This document shows, piece by piece, positions 43,525-53,003 of a stretch of 64,000 bases of DNA (positions within the stretch are counted from its first letter, which is position 1; each line of letters starts with the position of its first letter). Both the position numbers and the translations under genes were made by a program. The stretch spans positions 94,229 to 158,228 of the forward strand of contig NZ_JAUCEN010000001.1 in assembly GCF_030348945.1 (NCBI RefSeq), written 5' to 3'. Under the pieces are notes generated by a model. That model made no database searches, was not told the DNA's origin, and was given only the letters and a program-made list of their open reading frames with translations. Source of the stretch: Peribacillus sp. ACCC06369 (GTDB taxonomy: Bacteria; Bacillota; Bacilli; Bacillales; DSM-1321).

Positions 43525-44709
43525 TTATTTTTTCTTTTTCTTTGTTTTTGTTTTAGTTTCCGTTTTAGTTTCCGTTTTTTTAGTTTTAGTTTTAGTTTCC
43601 GTTTTTTTAGTTTTTGTTTTTGTTTTAGTTTCCGTTTTCTCTGTATTAACGAGAGAATATAATCTTTGTTGCTCAATAATTTGTTTATTGACATCAAATT
43701 TTTCTTCAATGACTTTCCGTGCTCTTTCCGTATAGTCGTTCCAAATCTCTGGATGTTCTAAAAAGAATTGTATGCCTTTTGCTAACTCAATATCATTTTT
43801 TTCTGGAGCTAGGTACCCTGTTCTCTGGTGTTCAATCAATTCAGGGATTCCCGCGTGTTGAGTGGAAACGACAGGTAAACCGCTAGCCATTGCTTCTTTT
43901 AAGGCGTTAGGAATGCCTTCAATATCACCACTTTTAGCTGTTTGACTTGCTAGACAAAAGATATGAGCTTTTTTTAATTCGTTCGAAACTTGTTTTGAAT
44001 CCATAGCTCCTCTAAGAATCACAACATCATTAAGGTTATATTCTGCAATGGTGGATTTAATTTTTTTCTCATCTTCACCTGCTCCAATAATATGCAGTCT
44101 AGCATTTGGATATTGTGAGTAAATCCGTTTAAATGCTTTTATGAGAGTAAAAAATCCCTTTTTGTCTACAAGTCTACCTACAGATAAAACTCTTATTTCG
44201 CCTTCTATAGGAAGAGTTCGGTTAGAATAGGGGAAAAGATCTAATTCGATACCACCATATAACACATGCATATTTTTAGCCGGAATTCCTAAACTTCTTA
44301 ATCCTTCTGCAAGATATTGGCATACAGGGTAATAGTGTGCACCATGTTTATTTAATGCTGAATATCGCTTAGCATTTCTTTCGAAAATTTCTGGTCTGTC
44401 AGAACCATCACGTCCTCTAATGCTAACAATCAAAGGGATATTATATTTTTCACATATAGGCAATATCTCTTGTCCGTGTGATCCGTGATGAGCATGAATG
44501 GCTATGATATCTTGTTCTTCGAAGAATTTTTTTAGATCTTTAATTTTGTTTAAATTATAGTAGTTTTCAAAGGGGAATTCTGTACGGTTGGTATTGTCGA
44601 ATGGGCCGATTACGATTGAGCGATATTGACTAATTTTTACGATTTGATTATATATAAAACGTTGATGTGTTTTGATGTTTTCACTCACAAAAAAAGCAAT
44701 GGTTTTCAT
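43525..44709 (-). CDS. GT4-type glycosyltransferase with Lys/Thr-rich repetitive tail
   Basis: A 394-residue GT-B enzyme: HAHHGSHGQEILPICEKYNI, PLIVSIRGRDGSDRP, LYGGIELDLFPYS, RVLSVGRLVDKKGFFTLIKA, and the E-x7-E motif region EGIPNALKEAMASGLPVVST. The last 40 residues are almost only K, T and E, encoded by hexanucleotide-like tandem repeats. It is paralogous to the enzyme at 47928-49406, including a basic tail. AAGGAGTGAGGTGGG precedes the ATG, which overlaps the stop of the gene upstream by four bases. Confidence 0.9.
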   Translation of the reverse strand: MKTIAFFVSENIKTHQRFIYNQIVKISQYRSIVIGPFDNTNRTEFPFENYYNLNKIKDLKKFFEEQDIIAIHAHHGSHGQEILPICEKYNIPLIVSIRGRDGSDRPEIFERNAKRYSALNKHGAHYYPVCQYLAEGLRSLGIPAKNMHVLYGGIELDLFPYSNRTLPIEGEIRVLSVGRLVDKKGFFTLIKAFKRIYSQYPNARLHIIGAGEDEKKIKSTIAEYNLNDVVILRGAMDSKQVSNELKKAHIFCLASQTAKSGDIEGIPNALKEAMASGLPVVSTQHAGIPELIEHQRTGYLAPEKNDIELAKGIQFFLEHPEIWNDYTERARKVIEEKFDVNKQIIEQQRLYSLVNTEKTETKTKTKTKKTETKTKTKKTETKTETKTKTKKKKK

Positions 44710-45044
44710 CCCACCTCACTCCTTTTCATAAGATATTCATATTTGCTTTTCTCGCCTGCTAATTGAACTAATAGTTCTTGATATCTGCCTAATTTTTTAT
44801 TTTTTTCTTGTTCTGCAAGTTGTTTCACTTGCTTGTGAAATTCATGTAGGAACATAGAATCAGCTTTATAAATGACTTTGTATGGTAGGTCTTCAGAACA
44901 AACTTTAAAGGAGTTCTCAAACAGAGGATTTAATTTGGATAGAGGATCTTTTGTAGAATTACGTGTAAGGGACATCGTGAGAAAAACTGACAATTGATGC
45001 TCCTTAAGAACTACCACTGAAGTTTTCGTTTTTTTATGGTTCAA
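44706..45044 (-). CDS. Unrecognised protein coupled to the GT4 gene
   Basis: A TTG start at 45044 after AAAGGAGAAAG; the longer frame to 45086 lacks a site. The 112-residue product has an N-terminal beta-rich half (TSVVVLKEHQLSVFLTMSLT) and a C-terminal charged helix (LHEFHKQVKQLAEQEKNKKL, GRYQELLVQLAGEKSKYEYL). It overlaps the GT4 start by ATGA, so it is translated with it. No family was recognised. Confidence 0.65.
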   Translation of the reverse strand: MNHKKTKTSVVVLKEHQLSVFLTMSLTRNSTKDPLSKLNPLFENSFKVCSEDLPYKVIYKADSMFLHEFHKQVKQLAEQEKNKKLGRYQELLVQLAGEKSKYEYLMKRSEVG

Positions 45045-45124
45045 ATTACTTTCTCCTTTTATTAACTTACATATTTTAATATTCATTTTGCTTGCATGTA
45101 ATTCACCCGTATACCCATCTCTTT

Positions 45125-45340
45125 TTATTTGATTTGGGGTTTTTGCTCATTATATTGATTTGCTGTCATGTACTCTTCAAATCCACTAATATCGAATCTG
45201 TCTTCAGCAATCTTTTTCACATATGCATTTTCTAATAACAGCATTTCATAAATGGGATCGATGTTATTTTAATTTTCCCATCACCAACTCGGGGATGTAT
45301 CATTTCGACAGCTAAATGACGGTGGTTTGCTTGATGGTTT
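45125..45340 (-). pseudogene. Short coding relic
   Basis: The minus strand reads HLAVEMIHPRVGDGKIKITS in one frame and IDPIYEMLLLENAYVKKIAE, DRFDISGFEEYMTANQYNEQ in another before a stop at 45125. It is the C-terminal end of an unidentified gene. Confidence 0.35.
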
Positions 45341-45369
45341 CCTCGAATTCTTTATTACTTCTTTTTTCC

Positions 45370-46374
45370 TTATTTATTGTACTTTTTGTACCAATTTACA
45401 AAATGAGTTAAACCTTCTTCTATTGTTGTTGAAGGATAGAATCCCACTTCAGCATGCAAATCGGAAATATCTGCATAGGTCTCCTTAACATCTCCAGGTT
45501 GCATTGGTAAAAATTCAATTATTGCCTTTTTGCCAATTAGTTTCTCTAATGTGTTAATGAAATCCATTAATTTAACTGGATTATTGTTACCGATATTATA
45601 AATTTTGTATGGAGCATAGCTTGAACTTGGATCAGGATTGGCTCTATCCCATTCACTGTTATATATCGGTGGATTATCGAGTAAGCGGATTATTCCTTCA
45701 ACAATATCATCAATATAAGTAAAGTCTCTTCTCATTTCGCCATTATTAAAAACCTTTATTGTATTCTCTTCAATAATATTTTTAGTAAAAGAGTAATAGG
45801 CCATATCAGGTCTCCCCCATGGACCATACACCGTAAAGAAACGGAGTCCTGTGGTTGGAATATTATATAAATGACTATAAGTATGAGCCATTAATTCATT
45901 AGCCTTTTTAGTGGCAGCATATAAACTTACTGGATGATCCACTGGGTCTTTGGTTGAGAAGGGGATATTGGTATTTGCTCCATATACAGAACTAGAGGAT
46001 GCATAAATTAAGTGCTTTACATTATTTTGTCGACAGACCTCTAAGATATTTACAAACCCAACTAGGTTTGAATTAACATAAGAATCCGGGTTGTCTATGC
46101 TATAACGTACTCCAGCCTGAGCAGCTAAGTTGATGACTATATCAATCGTTCTGTCTTTAAATAATCGATTTAATTTTTCTTTATTTGACAAATCCATTTT
46201 GTGAAATTCGAAATTAGTGTTTTCTTCTAATAACCTGAGACGATTGATCTTTAAAAAAACATCATAATAATCATTAATATTATCTACACCAATAACATTG
46301 ATATCTTGAGCTAACAAACGTTTTGTTAGATGGAAACCAATGAAACCTGCGGCTCCTGTTACTAAAATGTTCAT
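45370..46374 (-). CDS. UDP-glucuronate 4-epimerase-type NAD-dependent epimerase
   Basis: A 334-residue extended SDR: MNILVTGAAGFIGFHLTKRL, VDNINDYYDVFLKINRLRLL, INLAAQAGVRYSIDNPDSYV, the catalytic SSSSVYGANTNIPFSTKD and YAATKKANELMAHTYSHLY (Y-x3-K), then GPWGRPDMAYYSFTKNI and RRDFTYIDDIVEGI. The NDYYDVxLK-xxRL motif and Arg-rich binding loop are those of UDP-GlcA 4-epimerases. It would convert the product of Ugd to UDP-galacturonate. The start overlaps the stop of the gene upstream (ATGA). Confidence 0.9.
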   Translation of the reverse strand: MNILVTGAAGFIGFHLTKRLLAQDINVIGVDNINDYYDVFLKINRLRLLEENTNFEFHKMDLSNKEKLNRLFKDRTIDIVINLAAQAGVRYSIDNPDSYVNSNLVGFVNILEVCRQNNVKHLIYASSSSVYGANTNIPFSTKDPVDHPVSLYAATKKANELMAHTYSHLYNIPTTGLRFFTVYGPWGRPDMAYYSFTKNIIEENTIKVFNNGEMRRDFTYIDDIVEGIIRLLDNPPIYNSEWDRANPDPSSSYAPYKIYNIGNNNPVKLMDFINTLEKLIGKKAIIEFLPMQPGDVKETYADISDLHAEVGFYPSTTIEEGLTHFVNWYKKYNK

Positions 46375-46706
46375 ATAATTAATTCCAATCCTTCCTTTAC
46401 AATAATATCTTTATATTTTTTCTGGAACACGGAGTAAAGTTTCATGTTCATACATTGATACATTCGATACTTTACTGAGACAGAGTAAAGTTCAAGTAAA
46501 TCATAGCCCTCTGTCACTACATGGGCAGTGCAATACAATGAGGGCCGTATACTTTTCCCGACTGAATGAGGAAATGAAAAACAAGGTTTTCCATTTTGGA
46601 AATGATGAACATTGCGGAACAAGTTTTTCACCTTGTTTTTCACCTGGGTTATAATTTTCTCTTTGAAAAAGTTTAAGTGTTGCCCTTCATTCAATTTTGA
46701 CACCAT
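46371..46706 (-). CDS. Unrecognised protein coupled to the epimerase gene
   Basis: A 111-residue basic protein (LNFFKEKIITQVKNKVKNLF, YCTAHVVTEGYDLLELYSVS, MYQCMNMKLYSVFQKKYKDI). Its TGA overlaps the epimerase ATG by four bases, supporting translation. The ribosome site is weak. No family or membrane segment is recognised. Confidence 0.5.
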   Translation of the reverse strand: MVSKLNEGQHLNFFKEKIITQVKNKVKNLFRNVHHFQNGKPCFSFPHSVGKSIRPSLYCTAHVVTEGYDLLELYSVSVKYRMYQCMNMKLYSVFQKKYKDIIVKEGLELII

Positions 46707-46753
46707 GGAGATTCTTTTTTAAAATCGATTCCTACAATTAAATAGGCATTTTA

Positions 46754-47941
46754 CTATGACTCTACAAGAGTATTATCATTTTCATCTAATGGAATTGGGG
46801 TTTTTGTCCATTCAGCATGCGTATCAGGATCTATCTCCCTCACTTGTTCTAGAAAAGAATCTAAAAAATTTCTTTCTCTCAGGTCTTTAAATAACTCGAG
46901 AGGTCTTTTTTGTTCACGTGAGAACGAGTAGACATGATCGACTAATTTAAAACCATTCCTGGTTATAATAATATGCCTTAATGGGGCATCAATTTGTTTG
47001 AAACCTGATTTTTCCATTGTTTTCAATATATAGAGTAATCGTCTTGTAATCTCCTCAGAAAGTACAGGCTGTTTTTTTAGAAACGTATTTAAATCTGGTC
47101 CTAATAGATATTCCATTAAAATATAATTGGGTCCAGTTTCAAAGACTTTCGGGATAAAAGGCAAGTCTTGACTTGATAAAAGAACCTTTTTTTCTTCATT
47201 TGCATGTTCCGTTTTCCCGTAAAGTTTTACGCATTTGTCTTCAGACACTCGATAAACAGCACCTTGATGCCCTTTTCCAATTAGTGTTTGTGTAATAGCG
47301 CTATCCACTTTTACTCCATTACCTGAGCCTCCAGAGAGGACGGTAATGTTTCTAAAGTCCAAACTATTTTGATTGAAATAATTGTCCCACTCATTGAAGG
47401 TGTCCGGTTCGAGCTTTTTCACTTGGGCTAAGAACGAGTCCTTTAATAGGATTATTTTTAAGTCTCGTAATAATTTTAATGGTACGGGGTGCATTCTTTT
47501 GAAGGAATTAACATGATCAATCACCTTAAGTTCCTCATTACCAACGACAAATATATGGCGGAGAGGGGCATCGATCATGGTGAATTTTGCTTGTTTCAAT
47601 TCCTTTAATATATAGAGAAGTTTCTTTACTATAGAATCAGGGATATACGTACAATTTCTCAGGTATTCTTTTAAAGTTGGAGCATTAAAATATTCCATGA
47701 CTATATAGTTTGATCCTGTATCATACACCACAGGCATAAAGGGTAAATGTTGTCCCGCTTTAAGTGCTTCTTCCTCCATTTTCGCTTGTACCGGGTCTGA
47801 ATAGATTTTCACACATTTATCTTCTGATAGTTTAAATACTGCACCTTGAGCACCCATTCCAATCAGCGCATAGGAAGTGGGATTGTCAATTTCCAAAGAT
47901 TTTTCACCTTTGGTTACAGTAATGGTTTTAAAATCCTCCAT
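46754..47941 (-). CDS. Tandem kinase-like (YrzF-type) protein, two degenerate domains
   Basis: A 395-residue protein made of two homologous halves. Each has a Gly-rich loop and Lys (IGMGAQGAVFKLSEDKCVKI and IGKGHQGAVYRVSEDKCVKL), a hinge (YIVMEYFNAPTLKEYL and YILMEYLLGPDLNTFL), a catalytic-loop equivalent (IDAPLRHIFVV and IDAPLRHIIIT) and a DFG equivalent (LKVIDHVNSF and FKLVDHVYSF), and ends DSFLxQV-x3-(E/D)PDT-x-EW. HRD and DFG are not canonical, so these may be pseudokinases or divergent kinases. It lies in the glycosyltransferase cluster and overlaps the upstream GT4 gene end by 14 bases. Confidence 0.8.
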   Translation of the reverse strand: MEDFKTITVTKGEKSLEIDNPTSYALIGMGAQGAVFKLSEDKCVKIYSDPVQAKMEEEALKAGQHLPFMPVVYDTGSNYIVMEYFNAPTLKEYLRNCTYIPDSIVKKLLYILKELKQAKFTMIDAPLRHIFVVGNEELKVIDHVNSFKRMHPVPLKLLRDLKIILLKDSFLAQVKKLEPDTFNEWDNYFNQNSLDFRNITVLSGGSGNGVKVDSAITQTLIGKGHQGAVYRVSEDKCVKLYGKTEHANEEKKVLLSSQDLPFIPKVFETGPNYILMEYLLGPDLNTFLKKQPVLSEEITRRLLYILKTMEKSGFKQIDAPLRHIIITRNGFKLVDHVYSFSREQKRPLELFKDLRERNFLDSFLEQVREIDPDTHAEWTKTPIPLDENDNTLVES

Positions 47942-49406
47942 GATCTCCTCCTAACTGCTTATCTATAGACTTCTGTTGAAGCTGTTGAATTTTATTAAGC
48001 GCTTTTTTGATTTTTTCGGCTTTTTGAACCTTTTTTTCCTTATTACGAGATGTTATTGTTTCATCCACTACTTTAGCCTTCTGATGAATTTTATCTTTTT
48101 CAGCTTTTTTATTGGATGCTACAAGTTCATCTTTGACTTTATCTTTTGTCTGCTGTTGAAGCTGTTGCATATAAACTAGGGCTTTTTTGGCTTTTTTAGC
48201 CTTTTCGGCATTTTTACTAGGTTTTATTGATTCGCCATCATATATAACTTGCAGTTTAGTCTTCTTTTGTGTTTTTTTATCATTTTTATCTTTTTTATTC
48301 TTTTTATCTTTTTTGCGAGATGTTGCTGAATTTTGTTTACCTTTTTTATAAGAGGCTACAAGTTCATCATAAAATTCAGCTTGTTGTTGAAGCTGTTGGA
48401 CAAGGTCAAAGTTTTGTTCGATTTTTTTACGAGCTGCTTCTGTAAATGTTTCCCACAACTCTATATTAGTTAGCATGAATTCAAGCGCCTCTGCCAATTC
48501 ATCTACATTGTTTTCTTGTACTAAAACTCCCTCTTTGTGATTTGTTATTAATTCAGGGATTCCGGCATGATTGGTCGAAATCACTGGTACGCCAACCGCC
48601 ATAGCTTCTTTTAATGTATTAGGTATTCCTTCTACATCTCCATCGGCTGCTTCTAAGCTCGCGGCGCAGAATATATCTGCATTGGTCATCTGATCTCGTA
48701 CTTGATCTTTAGGGAGATGATTTAATAAACGAAAGGACTCTCCTAAATTAAGTTGATTTGCCAAAGAATTAAGATGTTCTTCAAGCTCCCCTCTTCCGAT
48801 AATCGTCAGGGTTGCATTTGGAAATTTACCTCTAATCTTTTGAAAAGCTTGCATTAAGATGTGATGTCCTTTTTTTTCCACCAACCTACCCATGGATAAA
48901 ATGTTTTGAGAGCCACCTTTATGTGGAGTTCGGTATTTGAATTGGTTAAGGTCAACCCCCCCATATAACACTCTAATTTTTTCTGGAGGACAACCCCAAG
49001 CAATTAACTTATCAGCTAAATACTGACAAACTGGAAAAAAACGCTCCCCTCGATCAAATAGCATTTTCATGTTGTCTAGATAGCCAATGGGCTGATTAGC
49101 CAGGGTTGCATCCCTGCCCCGAATACTTGTTACCAACGGAAGGTTCGTTTCCTCTTTAAACGGAAGTAATAACATCCCTAATTGACCATGATGAGCATGT
49201 AAGAGGGAGATATTATTTCTTTCCACATATTCTTTGGGTGAAAAAATTTCATTGAGATAATGAACCTTCTCATTCAAAAGGGAAAGATCTATCATATACT
49301 TAGGTTGTCGTACCATATGAATATAATCATAATCAGGAACTTCTCGAATCTGTGAGATATATTGGGTAGGGTCAACCCTTAAATTCAAATGCATAACTGT
49401 GTGCAA
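47928..49406 (-). CDS. GT4-type glycosyltransferase with long Lys-rich coiled tail
   Basis: A TTG start after AAAGGAGA. The 492-residue product has a GT-B core of about 350 residues: LLHAHHGQLGMLLLPFKEET, LVTSIRGRDATLANQP, RVLYGGVDLNQFKYR, LSMGRLVEKKGHHILMQAFQ, EGIPNTLKEAMAVGVPVIST. The C-terminal 135 residues are mostly K, Q, E and A, with repeated units of the kind KAKKAxxxxQQLQQQ (two or three copies), predicted to be coiled coil. This tail may tether the enzyme to a negatively charged partner or to the spore. It is paralogous to the enzyme at 43525. Confidence 0.9.
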   Translation of the reverse strand: MHTVMHLNLRVDPTQYISQIREVPDYDYIHMVRQPKYMIDLSLLNEKVHYLNEIFSPKEYVERNNISLLHAHHGQLGMLLLPFKEETNLPLVTSIRGRDATLANQPIGYLDNMKMLFDRGERFFPVCQYLADKLIAWGCPPEKIRVLYGGVDLNQFKYRTPHKGGSQNILSMGRLVEKKGHHILMQAFQKIRGKFPNATLTIIGRGELEEHLNSLANQLNLGESFRLLNHLPKDQVRDQMTNADIFCAASLEAADGDVEGIPNTLKEAMAVGVPVISTNHAGIPELITNHKEGVLVQENNVDELAEALEFMLTNIELWETFTEAARKKIEQNFDLVQQLQQQAEFYDELVASYKKGKQNSATSRKKDKKNKKDKNDKKTQKKTKLQVIYDGESIKPSKNAEKAKKAKKALVYMQQLQQQTKDKVKDELVASNKKAEKDKIHQKAKVVDETITSRNKEKKVQKAEKIKKALNKIQQLQQKSIDKQLGGDHGGF

Positions 49407-49739
49407 GTAAATGCTCTCCTTTCAAGCATAGTAAACAAATTTTCTGGTCCTTTTCAAGTATATTATGTATGAATCTATAGGTACGCATGGACTAAATGGA
49501 ATCGAATTTCCTTGGAATCATTTAAAATTGAGATGGAAGTTGTGGAAGGTCATTAGCCATAGGCTGATAAAGCTAAATGACAGTGAGTAGTGAGTATGTG
49601 TTTGAAACATACAAAAAAGGATTAAAGTAAGTGAATGACACAACATTATTGGTAAGCAATGATAATCATTCTACATGCATAGTTGAAGTTGATCTATGGC
49701 TCTAAGGATCGGTGTAGATTTTTCATTTATAGAAATATA

Positions 49740-49775
49740 AAAAGCACCTAAGAACGATCAAAGGTGCTGCATTGA
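49740..49775 (-). terminator. Possible terminator of the ugd operon
   Basis: AAAGCACCT and AGGTGCT arms downstream of the ugd stop; a second weak hairpin lies near 49797-49830. The stretch 49407-49735 holds no recognised gene. Confidence 0.5.
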
Positions 49776-49875
49776 GGTTTGCCCGCCTATATAACAACTC
49801 ACCCTTTGAATGCGTGAGCTTTTATAATAGGGCTTAAAAAAATCATGTTCGAGTTAATACAGATGTTAGTAAATG

Positions 49876-51198
49876 CTAACCATTCATTCCAATAACAATT
49901 GCTGGTCTTCCTATTGGATAATATTCAATTTTCTTGCAAGCTCTGATTTGATCTTCTTCAAGAAAATTTCTACCATCAAAAACAATGGGTTGGCTCATTG
50001 TGTTCATCAATGTCTCCAGATCTAAATGTTTAAACTCATCCCATTCCGTGACAATAAATACAGCATCCGCATCCAATGTCGCTTCGCGGACTGAGCTGGC
50101 AAATCTAATTGTATCCCTTAATATGTTCTTGGCATTATCTATTGCAACTGGATCATAAGCTACCACTTCTGCTCCCAGTTTGGTTAATGAACGCGCAATT
50201 TTGATTGATGGTGCTTCCCTCATATCGTCTGTCTCTGGCTTGAAAGCAAGACCAAGCATTGCAACCTTTTTCCCTTTTAAATCCCCCAAGCGATTTATCG
50301 CTTTCGTTACAAGAAGTTCCTGCTGAAAATCATTTATCGCTACTGTTTCTTTTAATAGGGAAAAATGTACGCCATTTAAATTGGCAGTATGAAGCAAAGC
50401 TTTAACATCCTTTGGAAAACAAGACCCTCCATAACCAATACCGGGCTGTAAAAACGCTTCTCCAATCCTTTTATCTTTTCCCATTCCCGTTGCTACATCT
50501 TTAACATCTGCACCGACTGCTCCGCATAAATTGGCAACCTCATTGATAAAGCTAATCTTAGTCGCCAAAAAAGCATTAGAAGCATACTTAATCATTTCCG
50601 CACTTCTAATACTTGTTAGTATAAATTGTACATTTAACGGACGATACATTTCTTGTACTTTCTTAGCCGCCTCTTTATTTTCAGAACCTATGATGATTCG
50701 ATCTGGTTGCATCGTATCCATAACAGCTGACCCTTGTCTTAAAAATTCAGGATTCGAAACCATATTAAAGGTTACCTTTTCTTCACAATGTTCATCTATA
50801 ATTTCCTTGATAAAATCATTCGTACCAACTGGCACAGTACTCTTTATAACGACTACAGAACTCTGTACTAGGTTCGCAGCAATATCCTTCGCGGCTTGCA
50901 CAATATACGATAAATCTGCTCCCCCATCCTCCATTTGCGGTGTTCCTACAGCAATGATGATAATCTCGGCACCATTTAGCGCTTCTCGATGAGATGTTGT
51001 AAATAGGAGTCTACCTGCTGTAGCATTTTGAGCAAGCAAATTCTCCAGACCCGGTTCATAAATTGGAGAAATCCCTTGACGTAGACTTTTAATTTTCTGT
51101 TCATCAGTATCGATACAAATGACACTATGCCCTATTTCTGACAAACAAACACCAGTGGACAGCCCGACATAACCTGTACCCAAAACAGCTATTTTCAT
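49876..51198 (-). CDS. ugd: UDP-glucose 6-dehydrogenase
   Basis: A 440-residue enzyme: NAD-binding start MKIAVLGTGYVGLSTGVCLS, SNPEFLRQGSAVMDTMQPDR, and the catalytic Cys in GIGYGGSCFPKDVKALLHTA; the C-terminal domain has LAFKPETDDMREAPSIKIAR. It oxidises UDP-glucose to UDP-glucuronate. The ATG at 51198 is taken as start; a TTG nine bases upstream overlaps the end of galU. Stop and start of galU-ugd are two or fewer bases apart, so they are co-translated. Confidence 0.95.
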   Translation of the reverse strand: MKIAVLGTGYVGLSTGVCLSEIGHSVICIDTDEQKIKSLRQGISPIYEPGLENLLAQNATAGRLLFTTSHREALNGAEIIIIAVGTPQMEDGGADLSYIVQAAKDIAANLVQSSVVVIKSTVPVGTNDFIKEIIDEHCEEKVTFNMVSNPEFLRQGSAVMDTMQPDRIIIGSENKEAAKKVQEMYRPLNVQFILTSIRSAEMIKYASNAFLATKISFINEVANLCGAVGADVKDVATGMGKDKRIGEAFLQPGIGYGGSCFPKDVKALLHTANLNGVHFSLLKETVAINDFQQELLVTKAINRLGDLKGKKVAMLGLAFKPETDDMREAPSIKIARSLTKLGAEVVAYDPVAIDNAKNILRDTIRFASSVREATLDADAVFIVTEWDEFKHLDLETLMNTMSQPIVFDGRNFLEEDQIRACKKIEYYPIGRPAIVIGMNG

Positions 51199-51199
51199 A

Positions 51200-52102
51200 T
51201 TATTCAAGCTCTCTCGTTATAATCTGGTTTTCTTTCTTATTTACATCCCTTAAATAGGAAAGAACCTCGTCTCTTATATCATCCCTGCGCAAGGCAAAGT
51301 CTATTGTTGCCTTAATAAATCCGACTTTATCACCAATATCATATCGATTTCCTTCAAAGTTATATGCTAATACGGCCTGCTGCTTATTTAGCTCATTTAT
51401 GGCATCAGTAAGTTGTAATTCATTACCATGTCCAATTGGAAGCTTTGATAGTGTTTCAAAAATCTCAGGCCTTAAAACATAACGCCCCATTATCGCATAT
51501 CTGGAAGGAGCCTCTTCCCTTTTCGGCTTTTCCACCAAAGAATCGATATGAAAAAGGTTAGGCTCAATCATCGTCCCTTTTGGCTTAATAATGCCATATT
51601 TACTGACATCCTTTTCCGGTACGTTCTGAACAGCTACGACGGAGCTGTTGCAATACTCAAAAACATTGATGATTTGTTTCAGACAAGGTGTTTCAGACAT
51701 AACGATGTCATCTCCTAACAAAACTGCAAAAGGTTCATTTCCAATGAAGCTTTTCGCGCAAAGAATTGCATGTCCTAGCCCCTTCGGTTCCTTTTGGCGG
51801 ACATAATAGATATTTGCCAAACTAGATATTTTCTGAACTTCCTCTAAAATATCGAGCTGATTTTTTCGTAAAAGTGCATCTTCCAGCTCATAGGATTTAT
51901 CAAAATGATCCTCTATTGATCTTTTTCCTCTACCGATTATGATAATAATTTCCTCTATACCTGAAGCTACTGCTTCTTCTACAATATATTGAATCGTTGG
52001 TTTATCAACAATCGGCAGCATTTCCTTGGCCTGAGCTTTTGTTGCAGGCAAAAATCGAGTCCCGAGGCCTGCGGCCGGAATAATGGCCTTTCGGATTTTC
52101 AT
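51200..52102 (-). CDS. galU: UTP-glucose-1-phosphate uridylyltransferase
   Basis: A 300-residue enzyme: [20 protein letters not shown] (nucleotide-binding signature) followed by [60 protein letters not shown] and [20 protein letters not shown]. The ATG at 52102 is used because AAAGGGAGG lies before it; the upstream ATG at 52123 contains that site. It makes UDP-glucose, feeding Ugd encoded directly downstream. Confidence 0.95.
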   Translation of the reverse strand: MKIRKAIIPAAGLGTRFLPATKAQAKEMLPIVDKPTIQYIVEEAVASGIEEIIIIIGRGKRSIEDHFDKSYELEDALLRKNQLDILEEVQKISSLANIYYVRQKEPKGLGHAILCAKSFIGNEPFAVLLGDDIVMSETPCLKQIINVFEYCNSSVVAVQNVPEKDVSKYGIIKPKGTMIEPNLFHIDSLVEKPKREEAPSRYAIMGRYVLRPEIFETLSKLPIGHGNELQLTDAINELNKQQAVLAYNFEGNRYDIGDKVGFIKATIDFALRRDDIRDEVLSYLRDVNKKENQIITRELE

Positions 52103-52123
52103 AAGCTGCCTCCCTTTCGTCAT

Positions 52124-53000
52124 TCATTAATCCTTTATATGCAAAAGGACAACTTCCGGTCTAGTTAGTAGCCCTATTAGTCCATTTTTATTTAACATGG
52201 GACTAGTAGGCTATACATGAAAGGATCCCCATCGGCTGTGGCCGAGCCTAGCACCTCACAACCAATTGGTTACGTGACAAATTAAAAACTCCATTACACT
52301 TTTTATGCAATGGAGTTATCATCATTTTGGAGTAATGGTCGATATACCATATGGATAGTCTGTGTGAGCTTTTTTTTGGCTGTTCAGTAGCCTAAACGAT
52401 TTCCTTTTTTTTCTTTGTTGAAGAGTGATATTGAAATTAAATTAAAAAACAATACTGTACGTCATTTATTTATGAAGTACCACTCCTAGATGCTTCTCGA
52501 ATAGTAGTAATCTATATAAAGCAAACAAAGAATTCCCCATGTATGGTATCGCATAGCTCTTGAAAAAGAGTCAGATAACAACCAAGGATTTACGTAAAAG
52601 ACCTATTCAACCTGTGATCCACACCTTTATGAAGTAGGTTTATAAGAAACGGAGTTGTAGAACATTTAAATGGGGCCAAAGTATATCGAATGAATGACTC
52701 GAGTTTGATATTGGGGGGGAAATCATTTAATAAAAGCGATAAATATAATGAGGTTTTTTTTCATAAACACCTTTCCCTTCCCTTTATGATTGACTGTATG
52801 ATGATTTTAAGGGGAGAACTTTTACTCATAAATTCTTAATCCAATAATTAAGACGACAAAAAAAATGGGAAGGTTTATTTAACCCTCCCCATTTTAATTA
52901 AATTGTTATCAGGCGTGATAAATAAGGGTATGATCCATGTTGAAATGGTTAAGTTTGGGCAAATTCATTAACTAGATCCTATAGTAGCAATGCTCATCAT
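52124..53000. other. Intergenic stretch with two hairpins
   Basis: AACTCCATT/AATGGAGTT arms at 52287-52317, and AAAATGGG/CCCCATTTT arms at 52863-52898 that may terminate the minus-strand gene upstream. No gene was recognised in about 880 bases. Confidence 0.5.
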
Positions 53001-53003
53001 CCT

